DNA from: Bacteroidales bacterium H10
Lineage (GTDB): Bacteria; Bacteroidota; Bacteroidia; Bacteroidales; Muribaculaceae
Length of the DNA: 9,380 nucleotides
Assembly (NCBI GenBank): GCA_001701295.1
Contig: DAAV01000112.1
Coordinates: 8,405-17,784 of the forward strand
Direction of reading: 5' to 3'
Shown: positions 1 to 6,886 of the stretch, in pieces
How positions within the stretch are numbered: the first letter of the stretch is position 1
Layout of the letters: the number at the start of each line of letters is the position of its first letter
Notes under the pieces: generated by a model
The model's input: only the letters and a program-made list of their open reading frames with translations
What the model was told of the DNA's origin: nothing
Database searches by the model: none
Program-made: the position numbers and the translations under genes

Positions 1-1176
1 CTTAAAATCACCTTCCTCCAAAGGCATAAAGGAGTAATCGAATGAAACCGTACCCGACACGCTGGAGGAGCCAACGGTTATATCTTGTTTAGTTGTGGGG
101 GTATATATTTCAAGTTCAGGAGGGTATTGTGCCGAAAGATCCGGCAACTGGACATATTTGATATTACCTGTTCCCGAGAGTGTATATACAATGGACCCGG
201 CCTGATTAGTGCGGAACTGAGAATTCTTAAGTTGTGACGTAAGCTTGAAGGAACCGACCGCACCGGAGAAATCGGCAGGTTTAGGCGAGGGCAGTTCTTT
301 TACATTTACTACAAGATCATTAGGTGATACGTTCAGTTGCAACGGTGTGCTGAATGACATATTGCCAAAGAAAGAATCATGGTAGTATTCCCTCCGGTCT
401 ACGGCAATAGTATAATTATTACCCGTGACTTTCAGATTTCCAGTCATCTGTGGGAATATAATATATCTTGCTATGACAGCTGTGGCATAAGTTTTTCCCT
501 GATAGGTCTCGAAAGACAGCTGAGTAGATATATCTTTTGACTCCTCAATAACGAATCCGTCAAATTTAGGCGCCGCAGTGGCTCCGACAAATTTGATCGC
601 ATCGTAGGTAGTATACAATTTTACAGTATAAACTATGGCCTGCTGCTCATATGCGGTTGTACTTGATACACTTGCTCTAAGAAACAGATTGCCATCGCCT
701 TTACCAATAAATTTAGGTTTATCGGATGCATCGTCATCTTGGCCCGAAGCGCCTGGATCAGGGACGGCAGGATTGTTTTGCACAGAAGGCGATGCCGAAC
801 CGATAGAATACCGGACCTGGTTGCTCTTCACCCCACCCACATTGATTGGTCCATACGAATATGAGCCTTCTTTTGTCGCCCGCATGGTTGCGGTATAAGT
901 AGCGGCATATGACTGAGTGGTCACTCCATTTATGCTTGAAAAGCCGCTTTCCTCACGTGTACGGTCAAAATAGACAAGTCGTGCACCGCCGACATTATCC
1001 GGCCGCGCAGGTGAAGAGGTAATATTGCTGACTTCAATCGTCAGATAGAACAAATCACCGACTTCAATTCTACTTTTACCCCTCTGAGGAGACACCGAGA
1101 CCTTAACAGATGCCGCAAAGGCTGATGATGCGGTCAGAATCAAAACCAACAATAATATATGGATTTTTCTAAGCAT
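1..1176 (-). CDS. batD: BatD, aerotolerance protein, 5' part (C-terminus beyond window)
   Basis: This reading frame stays open from an ATG at 1176 to the left edge, giving 392 residues without a stop, so the C-terminal part (in full-length BatD a final membrane span and tail) is missing. Residues 1-22 form a signal peptide (MLRKIHILLLVLILTASSAF), after which the chain is beta-rich and periplasmic. I see three domain-like blocks: about 23-127, an Asp/Pro/Gly-rich linker at 128-160, about 160-290, and from about 300 a block opening with ADFSGAVGSF that is typical of the BatD/oxygen-tolerance family. BatD is thought to act with the vWA proteins BatA and BatB at the inner membrane; its biochemical role is not established. 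It lies 32 bases after the short BatD paralogue, so it is presumably in the same transcript. The start has no Shine-Dalgarno sequence; the signal peptide decides it. Confidence 0.9.
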   Translation of the reverse strand, partial: MLRKIHILLLVLILTASSAFAASVKVSVSPQRGKSRIEVGDLFYLTIEVSNITSSPARPDNVGGARLVYFDRTREESGFSSINGVTTQSYAATYTATMRATKEGSYSYGPINVGGVKSNQVRYSIGSASPSVQNNPAVPDPGASGQDDDASDKPKFIGKGDGNLFLRASVSSTTAYEQQAIVYTVKLYTTYDAIKFVGATAAPKFDGFVIEESKDISTQLSFETYQGKTYATAVIARYIIFPQMTGNLKVTGNNYTIAVDRREYYHDSFFGNMSFSTPLQLNVSPNDLVVNVKELPSPKPADFSGAVGSFKLTSQLKNSQFRTNQAGSIVYTLSGTGNIKYVQLPDLSAQYPPELEIYTPTTKQDITVGSSSVSGTVSFDYSFMPLEEGDFK

Positions 1177-1208
1177 GATTCTATAGTGGATGAACTAACC
1201 AAATAATG

Positions 1209-2129
1209 TCATATAGATAAACTTTCTCTCTTGGATGTCGAAGATTTGACCTCAATCTTCACAGGACTCGACCGAGCCACACTATATGCGCCGGTGTCGG
1301 GATCAAAATAACTGAACAATACTTCTCCGATCTCGACATTGTCTCGTTGAGTGGGAATAAATGTACATTCGAGCTGCAGTTCCGAAATCATTTTCCCATT
1401 ATCATAAACCGCATTACGCGATTCCGAAACCGATTTCAATTTAACACCGTTCTTGAATGCATCCCTATACTCAGGCATAGTCGCATCCGCAATCATGCCT
1501 GAGCCTCTAAGCACCACTATCGCGGTAGCTTCCTCGTTGACAAATATATCTCCCCGGGGAATTACAGTCTCGACAGTGAACTGTCCGACAGATCCTGAAA
1601 AATCAATTGAGTCAGGAGGATTGGGTAAATCACGCACCTTGAAAGATTTTTTTTTAACCGGGATATTTAAACGCTTTACTTCCGTAGAACGCCTCGGTCC
1701 CCAAAACGGATCATTTACAACAACAGGATAAGCAACGCCTATCGTGTATTCCCCCCCACCGATTGTATACGAACCCTTATCGGCCATAGTTATCACAGAA
1801 GCCTCCAACGGGAAACAATAATACGTCTTTCCGTCGACGACCTCCTTATAAGCGTTTCCTGCAGGCGACACTTTCTGAAAAGTGGCATATTCCCCTTTTA
1901 TCAGAGACGGAGGCGTCACTACATCGGCAAAAGCTATATCCGGAGTGGAACTGCGCAATGTAACGACAAGCGAAGCCGGCTGACGTTCATAAATCACAGC
2001 AGGTTCCATCCGGCACTCAATGGATAAATCTACCGCATCAGAATCCGTACGAGAATTTTCATGTGCAAATGACATGAAAAAAAACGACATAAACAATACA
2101 ACCGATATATACAGTCTTACAATCACCAT
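1209..2129 (-). CDS. Short BatD-like protein, secreted, without membrane anchor
   Basis: A 306-residue protein with a hydrophobic signal sequence at about 1-22 and no later membrane span. It aligns by eye and in order with the second and third blocks of the BatD encoded next to it: GKTYYC (101-106) with GKTYAT, YTIGGGEYTIGVAYP followed by DPFWG (140-144) with NNYTIAVD followed by DSFFG, and VRDLPNPPDSIDFSGSVGQF (165-184) with VKELPSPKPADFSGAVGSF. It is therefore a paralogue that lacks the first BatD block and the C-terminal anchor. It is probably a soluble periplasmic partner of the Bat complex, which is inference. Its ATG overlaps the batC stop by 7 bases, so translation is probably coupled; there is no Shine-Dalgarno sequence. 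The gene carries an 8-base and a 9-base homopolymer, noted separately. If the start were elsewhere the signal peptide would be lost. Confidence 0.85.
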   Translation of the reverse strand: MVIVRLYISVVLFMSFFFMSFAHENSRTDSDAVDLSIECRMEPAVIYERQPASLVVTLRSSTPDIAFADVVTPPSLIKGEYATFQKVSPAGNAYKEVVDGKTYYCFPLEASVITMADKGSYTIGGGEYTIGVAYPVVVNDPFWGPRRSTEVKRLNIPVKKKSFKVRDLPNPPDSIDFSGSVGQFTVETVIPRGDIFVNEEATAIVVLRGSGMIADATMPEYRDAFKNGVKLKSVSESRNAVYDNGKMISELQLECTFIPTQRDNVEIGEVLFSYFDPDTGAYSVARSSPVKIEVKSSTSKRESLSI

Positions 2130-2899
2130 CTACGAGTATTACGGCCGGCGGCCTCTGATTTTTCACGTTTATTCGCCTTATTGACACGTGCACGTGTGGC
2201 ACTTTCCTTATTGTCAATGGCCTGAAGGATCTGAGAGGCTGACTGCTGACTCAGATTCTGCTTGTCTTTCTGCTGATTTTCGTTTTTGTCTTTATTTGTG
2301 TCCTTATTCTGATTTTTATCTTGCTCCTTATCAGATTTGTCCTGATTCTTATTCTGGTCCTTATTCTGATCTTTGTTCTGGTTCTGGTCCTTATTTTGAT
2401 CTTTATTCTGTTTCTGCAGATTTTTTTGGGCAATCCTCAGATTTTTACGTGCCCGGTCGTCCGACGGATCTATACGCAGCGATTGTTTGTAATATTCCAC
2501 GGCTTTCTGAAAATCCTTGGCATTGAACTCGAGATTTCCCAAATTATAATTCGCTTTTGCAGCCAGACCAGGTTTTGTCTTTGCAAGTGATGCCACCTCC
2601 GTAAAATTCTTAATTGCCTGATCCATCAATTGGCGGTTCCTGGCAGTAGTATCCGCAGGATTTGCTATCTGACGCACCAATGAAAGCCCGAGATTATAAC
2701 GGGCTTCAGCAGAAGCAGCATTCTCAACAAGCGCCTCCTGATACATTTTCTGAGCCTCTGTATATTTCCGATCTTTATAAAGGCTGTTACCTTTATTGAT
2801 CAGAATACGTTCCTTACGTGTCGAAGCGGCAGAAACAGAATTCATAAATACTGTTCCGGCGATTGACAGAATCAATATGACAATAACCCGTAGTTTCAT
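2123..2899 (-). CDS. batC: BatC, periplasmic TPR protein
   Basis: 258 residues. Residues 1-25 are a signal peptide ending VSAAS. Tetratricopeptide repeats follow: one at about 32-65 (NKGNSLYKDRKYTEAQKMYQEAL), continuing into helical residues 66-76 and 88-107, and a clear repeat pair at about 113-160 (ANYNLGNLEFNAKDFQKAVEYYKQSL, then DPSDDRARKNLRIAQKNL). Residues 160-215 are a low-complexity Asn/Lys/Asp/Gln linker. The tail from about 218 (SASQILQAIDNKESATR) to a terminal Trp resembles the conserved BatC C-terminus as I remember it. TPRs suggest a protein-binding scaffold in the periplasm next to the BatA and BatB vWA domains. Its start overlaps the batB stop as ATGA and has a strong Shine-Dalgarno sequence 7 bases upstream, so translation is coupled to batB. 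Confidence 0.9.
   Translation of the reverse strand: MKLRVIVILILSIAGTVFMNSVSAASTRKERILINKGNSLYKDRKYTEAQKMYQEALVENAASAEARYNLGLSLVRQIANPADTTARNRQLMDQAIKNFTEVASLAKTKPGLAAKANYNLGNLEFNAKDFQKAVEYYKQSLRIDPSDDRARKNLRIAQKNLQKQNKDQNKDQNQNKDQNKDQNKNQDKSDKEQDKNQNKDTNKDKNENQQKDKQNLSQQSASQILQAIDNKESATRARVNKANKREKSEAAGRNTRRW
2255..2410 (-). repeat. Asn-Lys-Asp-Gln coding repeat inside batC
   Basis: About 156 bases encode BatC residues 164-215, made of degenerate NKDQ, NQNKDQ and NKNQDK units. At the DNA level, near-identical units of about 10-12 bases recur on the plus strand (ttattctggtcc, ttattctgatct, ttattttgatct). The segment is a flexible, highly polar linker between the TPR part and the conserved C-terminal tail. 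The repetitive DNA could change length by slippage. Confidence 0.75.
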
Positions 2900-3942
2900 T
2901 TCTTTTCCTCCTTCTTAAAGAACGTGATTTTATCAAGCCAGCTTATCTTACGTTCCAATAAGAAAATATCGATTATTAAACATGCCAATGCAAGCCATGC
3001 GAATACTCCGAACAATTCATCATGCTGTGAATACACACTTGACTCAAGAGCCGCCTTTTTCAACTTACCGAGTTGACGTTCCAGATCGCTGAGGGCATCC
3101 CTTGAAGAGGCGTTCACATATATGCCTTTACCGGCTACCGATATCTTGGCGGCAAGTTCTTCATTAAGAGCTGTCTTAACAGGTTCACCAGTCTGCTCGT
3201 CAATCATAAGCGCGCCATTTTCGGGAATAGTCACCGGCAAAGACTGCCCGACTCCTACCACATCAATCTGTATTCCCTTTTTGACAGCATCTTCAGCCGA
3301 CGCCATTACACCGTCCTGATCTTCAAGCTCTTCAGCATCGGTAATAAGTATAATCGCCTTCCCGATATTTTTATTATCGCTGAATGAATTAGTCGCCATT
3401 TCTATAGCAGATGTCATATTGGTACCTTGCTGTGCGATCTGCGAAGGGTCTATTGAATTAAGGAACATCTTGGCCGAGACATAATCATTCGTCACGGGGA
3501 TGAGCGTGTATGCCTGACCGGCATAGACAATAAGTCCCACCCGGTCATTATCCAGTCTGTTGATAAGTTTTTCGAGAATCAGTTTGGCAGTCCTCATCGT
3601 ATCAGGTCCATCCGGACTATCCGAAGCAGAAGCCAACATTGAATTCGAGGCGTCGACAGCGATGACGACTTCGATACCTTCCTTCAAAGTTTTTTCATCC
3701 TTCACTCCACCCCAAGGTCTGGCAAAGGCAAGAATGACAAACACCAACGCAAGCATCTGGACTGTAATCTTCAACGGAGGCTTATAGGGAGAGACTTCCG
3801 GCATAAGACTACCGATAACCTTCAGTTTTCCGAATTTCTTTAAATTCCTGCGCCGAGTGAAGCGTGCCCATGCATAAAGAATAACAAACAGGGGCACCAG
3901 AAGCAAGAGCAATAATAATTCGGGATATGCGAAACTAAACAT
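2896..3942 (-). CDS. batB: BatB, inner-membrane vWA-domain protein
   Basis: 348 residues. Predicted spans are at about 8-25, 58-74 and 309-329. The basic loop between the first two (RFTRRRNLKKFGKLK) should be cytoplasmic, which places the vWA domain (about 90-290) in the periplasm. The metal-ion-dependent adhesion site looks complete: DASNS at 97-101, Thr174 in QQGTNM, and Asp202 in LITDAEE. ARPWGG after the second span is typical of the Bat vWA family. Compared with BatA, the helix after DxSxS carries an extra Ser/Asp/Pro/Gly stretch (ASASDSPDGPD, about 104-114). BatB is expected to pair with BatA and bind BatC/BatD in aerotolerance or envelope stress. The gene starts 32 bases after batA without a Shine-Dalgarno sequence, and its TGA overlaps the batC ATG. 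Confidence 0.93.
   Translation of the reverse strand: MFSFAYPELLLLLLLVPLFVILYAWARFTRRRNLKKFGKLKVIGSLMPEVSPYKPPLKITVQMLALVFVILAFARPWGGVKDEKTLKEGIEVVIAVDASNSMLASASDSPDGPDTMRTAKLILEKLINRLDNDRVGLIVYAGQAYTLIPVTNDYVSAKMFLNSIDPSQIAQQGTNMTSAIEMATNSFSDNKNIGKAIILITDAEELEDQDGVMASAEDAVKKGIQIDVVGVGQSLPVTIPENGALMIDEQTGEPVKTALNEELAAKISVAGKGIYVNASSRDALSDLERQLGKLKKAALESSVYSQHDELFGVFAWLALACLIIDIFLLERKISWLDKITFFKKEEKK
2907..2913 (-). promoter_or_regulatory. Strong Shine-Dalgarno sequence for batC
   Basis: The minus strand reads AAGGAGG, seven bases complementary to the usual 16S rRNA 3' end, with 7 bases between GGAGG and the batC ATG at 2899. It lies inside the last codons of batB, encoding the Lys/Glu-rich tail. 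It fixes the batC start and is unusual for Bacteroidota genes, most of which lack this signal. Confidence 0.7.
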
Positions 3943-3974
3943 AATGTAGAAAATGCAATTATTATCTCACCAAA

Positions 3975-4952
3975 TCAAGGGATCCGGCGCAAAACGGTGT
4001 ATCTTAACAACAACTGTAAACCCATAGCACATAACGCCACCAGAATCCAGGGCATAAAATTCTCTTCCGTCTGAGTGAAATTGTTGACATTGAGTTTCGA
4101 TTTTTCGAGTTTGTCAATTTCATCAAACACATTGCGCAACATACGGGAATCTGTGGCACGGAAATATTTTCCACCAGTGACATCTGCAATTCCTTTAAGA
4201 GCTCCCTCATCAATCTTGGTTTCCATTGTCGTTGTTGAGAAGCCATACGGATCGGTGATACTGATGGTACCATTGGTTCCGACACCGATAGAATAAATCT
4301 TTATGCCTTTTTGTCTGGCTATCTGTGCAGCTGTAGAAGGAGCCACCTCTCCGGCGTTGTTTGTACCGTCCGTAAGAAGGATGATGCTCTTTGACTTGGC
4401 CTGTCCTGAAACAAGCCTGTTGATTGCCGAGGCAATTCCGTCACCAATGGCCGTCCCGTCGTTAAGGGCACCGGTTTTCGTACTGCTGATGGCATTGATA
4501 AGAGCAGCCTTATCAGTAGTAAGAGGCATAAGGGAAAGACTCTCACCTGAGAAAACAACAAATCCGATATTATCATTAGGCCGCTGGCTTACAAATTTTG
4601 ATGCGACTTCTTTGGCAGCTTCGATTCTATTGGGCTGCAGATCAGTGGCAAGCATACTGCTTGAAATATCCAGTGCGAGTACGATATCTGTTCCCTCGAT
4701 ACTTGATGAACGCAAGGAATCATGTGTCTGCGGGCGCGCGAGAGCCACCACAATAGCCGCTACAGCAACAAGCTGAAGTATAAAACAGAAATGCATAAGC
4801 CAGACCTTGAACTTCGCTTTGTGCGTACTCAAAGAAGCTACAGTAGAAATTCCAATCGACGGATTGGAATTCTTCCACTTGGCGACATACCACGCAATCA
4901 GCGGCAGAAGCACAATCAACAGGAACAGAATATATGGATGACGGAACATCAT
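3975..4952 (-). CDS. batA: BatA, inner-membrane vWA-domain protein
   Basis: 325 residues. Spans are at about 7-23, 52-72 and 301-318, with the basic loop 24-50 probably cytoplasmic, so the vWA domain (about 88-285) should be periplasmic. MIDAS residues are all present: DISSS at 95-99 (Asp95, Ser97, Ser99), Thr167 in NDGTAIGDG, and Asp195 in LLTDG. LARPQ precedes the domain and DLQPNRIEAAKE follows the DxSxS loop, both hallmarks of BatA-type proteins. By family knowledge it works with MoxR, the DUF58 protein and BatB-D; its ligand is unknown. The start at 4952 gives an ATGA overlap with the preceding gene and sits 6 bases after an excellent GGAGG. A second ATG follows at once (4949), so the first residue could be either Met. 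Confidence 0.94.
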   Translation of the reverse strand: MMFRHPYILFLLIVLLPLIAWYVAKWKNSNPSIGISTVASLSTHKAKFKVWLMHFCFILQLVAVAAIVVALARPQTHDSLRSSSIEGTDIVLALDISSSMLATDLQPNRIEAAKEVASKFVSQRPNDNIGFVVFSGESLSLMPLTTDKAALINAISSTKTGALNDGTAIGDGIASAINRLVSGQAKSKSIILLTDGTNNAGEVAPSTAAQIARQKGIKIYSIGVGTNGTISITDPYGFSTTTMETKIDEGALKGIADVTGGKYFRATDSRMLRNVFDEIDKLEKSKLNVNNFTQTEENFMPWILVALCAMGLQLLLRYTVLRRIP

Positions 4953-5941
4953 TTTTCACCTCCTTTCTGAGGATCGGTATTTTCCTCTTCAACCGGAAGC
5001 GGTTTTGTCTCCTCGACAAATCTGAGAGCATTGTCATATGCCTTTACGTTATCTTCAGGCAACGGACGGACTTTTGCAAATTTTACAAAATCCGCCATGT
5101 CAAGAATCTGCCGGAAATAAACCCTCTTATCCTGAGTATCCTTATTTTTTTTCAGACTTGCAAGAATCTGCCGCGAGGTCATCTCAGCCGCATTTATACC
5201 AAATCGTCTATACAGATACAGACGGAGAATATCTGTCAATTCTGTAAAATACACCTTTTCCATACCTTGTTCCCACAGCTTTTTATCTTTAAGAATCCTG
5301 AGAGCCGACATAGCGGCCTCATATGGCGTAGGTTCAGGCTTTTTGGGAAGTAAAGAACCCTCCTTGCGATATCTTCGCATCGCATAAAGGAATGCCAATA
5401 CCGCAAGAACGATTATCAATACCACCCACCAATAATCGACAATCCAATCAGGCACATGGTCAAATATCGAAGGATTCTCCGGACCAGCAGTAGATGCGTA
5501 ATCATAAATCGGAGTATCCGCTTCGGCAAGGACAGGAACAACCTTTATGCCAAGGCTCTTCGAAAGGACAGTATCCTTTCCGTATACATACGCGAATTCC
5601 GGTAATCGATAATATCCCGAATCAAAAGCCTGAACCGGGACATCATAAGTTATAGTCAGATTATTGCCGTTTTCAACAGTATCGACTCTCGAAGGAGCGC
5701 GGAGTTCAACGCTGTCGCCGCATATGGGAATGATTCCATTCTCCTGAACGCGGCTCAATAAGGGAAACGCACCCTTAACATCTTTCGGCTGAGTGACAGA
5801 AAGATGGAGAACTGTCATTTTTCCCATCAGCAGATTGACAGAATCAAGCTTGACCTGTACCGCAGGCGCGGCAAACAAAGGAAAAGAAAAAAATACAGCC
5901 AATACCGACAGAACTGTTTTTTTCAAGAGTCTAAAATCCAT
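4949..5941 (-). CDS. Bat-operon single-span membrane protein (DUF4381-like position)
   Basis: 330 residues, not firmly recognised at family level. Residues 1-25 look like a signal peptide (KKTVLSVLAVFFSFPLFAA). A beta-rich, presumably periplasmic domain covers about 26-160. One membrane span lies at about 171-188 (WWVVLIIVLAVLAFLYAM), followed by basic residues RRYRK. The cytoplasmic part (190-330) is helical, with PTPYEAAMSALRILKDKKLWEQG and YFTELTDILRLYLYRRFGI, and ends in an acidic/polar tail. Between DUF58 and batA many bacteria encode such a one-span protein (DUF4381 or BatD-like). The layout would let it link MoxR/DUF58 in the cytoplasm to the periplasmic Bat proteins, which is inference. 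The gene follows DUF58 by 49 bases and overlaps batA as ATGA. Confidence 0.8.
   Translation of the reverse strand: MDFRLLKKTVLSVLAVFFSFPLFAAPAVQVKLDSVNLLMGKMTVLHLSVTQPKDVKGAFPLLSRVQENGIIPICGDSVELRAPSRVDTVENGNNLTITYDVPVQAFDSGYYRLPEFAYVYGKDTVLSKSLGIKVVPVLAEADTPIYDYASTAGPENPSIFDHVPDWIVDYWWVVLIIVLAVLAFLYAMRRYRKEGSLLPKKPEPTPYEAAMSALRILKDKKLWEQGMEKVYFTELTDILRLYLYRRFGINAAEMTSRQILASLKKNKDTQDKRVYFRQILDMADFVKFAKVRPLPEDNVKAYDNALRFVEETKPLPVEEENTDPQKGGEK
4956..4966 (-). promoter_or_regulatory. Near-perfect Shine-Dalgarno sequence for batA
   Basis: The minus strand reads AAAGGAGGTGA, with ten consecutive bases (AAGGAGGTGA) complementary to the standard 16S rRNA anti-Shine-Dalgarno end. GGAGG is 6 bases from the batA ATG at 4952. 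It lies within the last codons of the upstream gene (Lys-Gly-Gly-Glu-Lys). It decides the batA start and stands out because most starts in this window have no such signal. Confidence 0.75.
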
Positions 5942-5990
5942 AACACTTTTAAGTATGTGTCAATTAAGAAGCTGTTTAAAATTAAAGATG

Positions 5991-6869
5991 TCAACGCACT
6001 ACAGCCCTGCGTCTAAAAAGGCCGAGCAACGCTTTGACAAAATCCTCATCTGTAGTGATAGATGCAAGATCCACACCGCTTCTCGAGGTCGCAGACACGA
6101 GTTTCTGCTGTCGCATATACCATGATTTCGCATAATTGGCACGAACACTTTTAGAAGAAGTATCTACCCATATATCCGAACCGGTCTCCATGTCGCGCAA
6201 CCTTACTAATCCGACATCCGGCATATCCGCATCCCGTCTGTCATATACCTGTATAGCCGCAAGATCATGCTTCCTGTTAGAAATCGACATGCTTTTAAAA
6301 AAGTCGTGATCATCGATAAAATCACTGATAAGAAACGCAGTCGAACGCTTCTTTATGGCATTTGTCAAAAAACGGAGAGCGATGTCTATATCGGTTCCTA
6401 TGCTTTCCGGTTCAAAATTGATTATCTCGCGGATGATCAGAAGGATGTGTTTCCGTCCTTTTTTAGGAGGGATAAACTTTTCAATCTTGTCAGAAAAGAA
6501 AATCACCCCGACTTTGTCGTTGTTCTGTATAGAAGAGAAAGCAAGCGTCGCGGCAATTTCAGCCATCTTCTCTTTTTTAATATCGCCGGCCGCGCCAAAA
6601 TTTCTGCTGCCGCTCACATCTATGAGCAGCATCACAGTCATCTCGCGCTCCTCTTCGTAGACCTTGACATACGGTTTGTTATGTCGGGAAGTGACATTCC
6701 AGTCTATATCACGCACGTCATCTCCCGGCTCATATTCACGCACTTCGCTGAATATCACGCCCCTGCCTTTAAAGGCACTGTGATATTCACCCGCAAATAT
6801 ATTCTGACTCAAGCCCCGGGTCTTGATCTCGATCCTGCGAATCTTTTTTAAGAGTTCATTGGCATCCAT
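5991..6869 (-). CDS. DUF58 protein (vWA-like partner of MoxR)
   Basis: 292 residues with no signal peptide or membrane span, so cytoplasmic. The DUF58 signature is clear at about 43-75: REYEPGDDVRDIDWNVTSRHNKPYVKVYEEERE in order, with key residues Pro48, Gly49, Asp50-51, Arg53, Asp54, Asp56 and Trp57. A vWA-like fold follows: DVSGS at 84-88 after a hydrophobic strand (MLLI), Thr159 in GTDID, and Asp183 in LISDF, which make a plausible MIDAS. DUF58 proteins are almost always encoded directly after moxR, as here (17 bases), and are thought to be MoxR clients or partners. The start at 6869 (MDANELLKKIRRIEIKTRG) matches the family's usual N-terminus. It has no Shine-Dalgarno sequence. Length is normal for the short, membrane-free form of the family. 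Confidence 0.93.
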   Translation of the reverse strand: MDANELLKKIRRIEIKTRGLSQNIFAGEYHSAFKGRGVIFSEVREYEPGDDVRDIDWNVTSRHNKPYVKVYEEEREMTVMLLIDVSGSRNFGAAGDIKKEKMAEIAATLAFSSIQNNDKVGVIFFSDKIEKFIPPKKGRKHILLIIREIINFEPESIGTDIDIALRFLTNAIKKRSTAFLISDFIDDHDFFKSMSISNRKHDLAAIQVYDRRDADMPDVGLVRLRDMETGSDIWVDTSSKSVRANYAKSWYMRQQKLVSATSRSGVDLASITTDEDFVKALLGLFRRRAVVR

Positions 6870-6886
6870 AAATCGCGATTATTTTA

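Noticed and set aside
635..898. 87-residue open frame on the plus strand
   Set aside because: It is antisense to batD, which is open for 392 codons with a signal peptide and the BatD FSG motif.
2321..2590. Plus-strand frame with a very hydrophobic, membrane-like Ile/Leu/Val stretch
   Set aside because: It is the complement of the batC Asn/Lys/Asp/Gln repeat; such repeats automatically read as Ile/Leu/Val on the other strand. batC has a signal peptide, TPRs and a family tail, so it is the real gene.
1177..3974. Two gaps of exactly 32 bases (before batB and before batD)
   Set aside because: Their sequences do not match each other, so the equal length is probably coincidence.
4303..4776. 157-residue open frame on the plus strand
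   Set aside because: It is antisense to the vWA domain of batA and shows no family motif.
5101..5173. 13-base direct repeat caagaatctgccg, 60 bases apart
   Set aside because: Both copies are in frame and encode RQIL in two helices of the same protein; most likely chance or an old helix repeat, not a mobile or regulatory element.
6267..6851. 194-residue open frame on the plus strand
   Set aside because: It is antisense to the DUF58 gene, whose signature motifs are intact; no independent evidence of coding.
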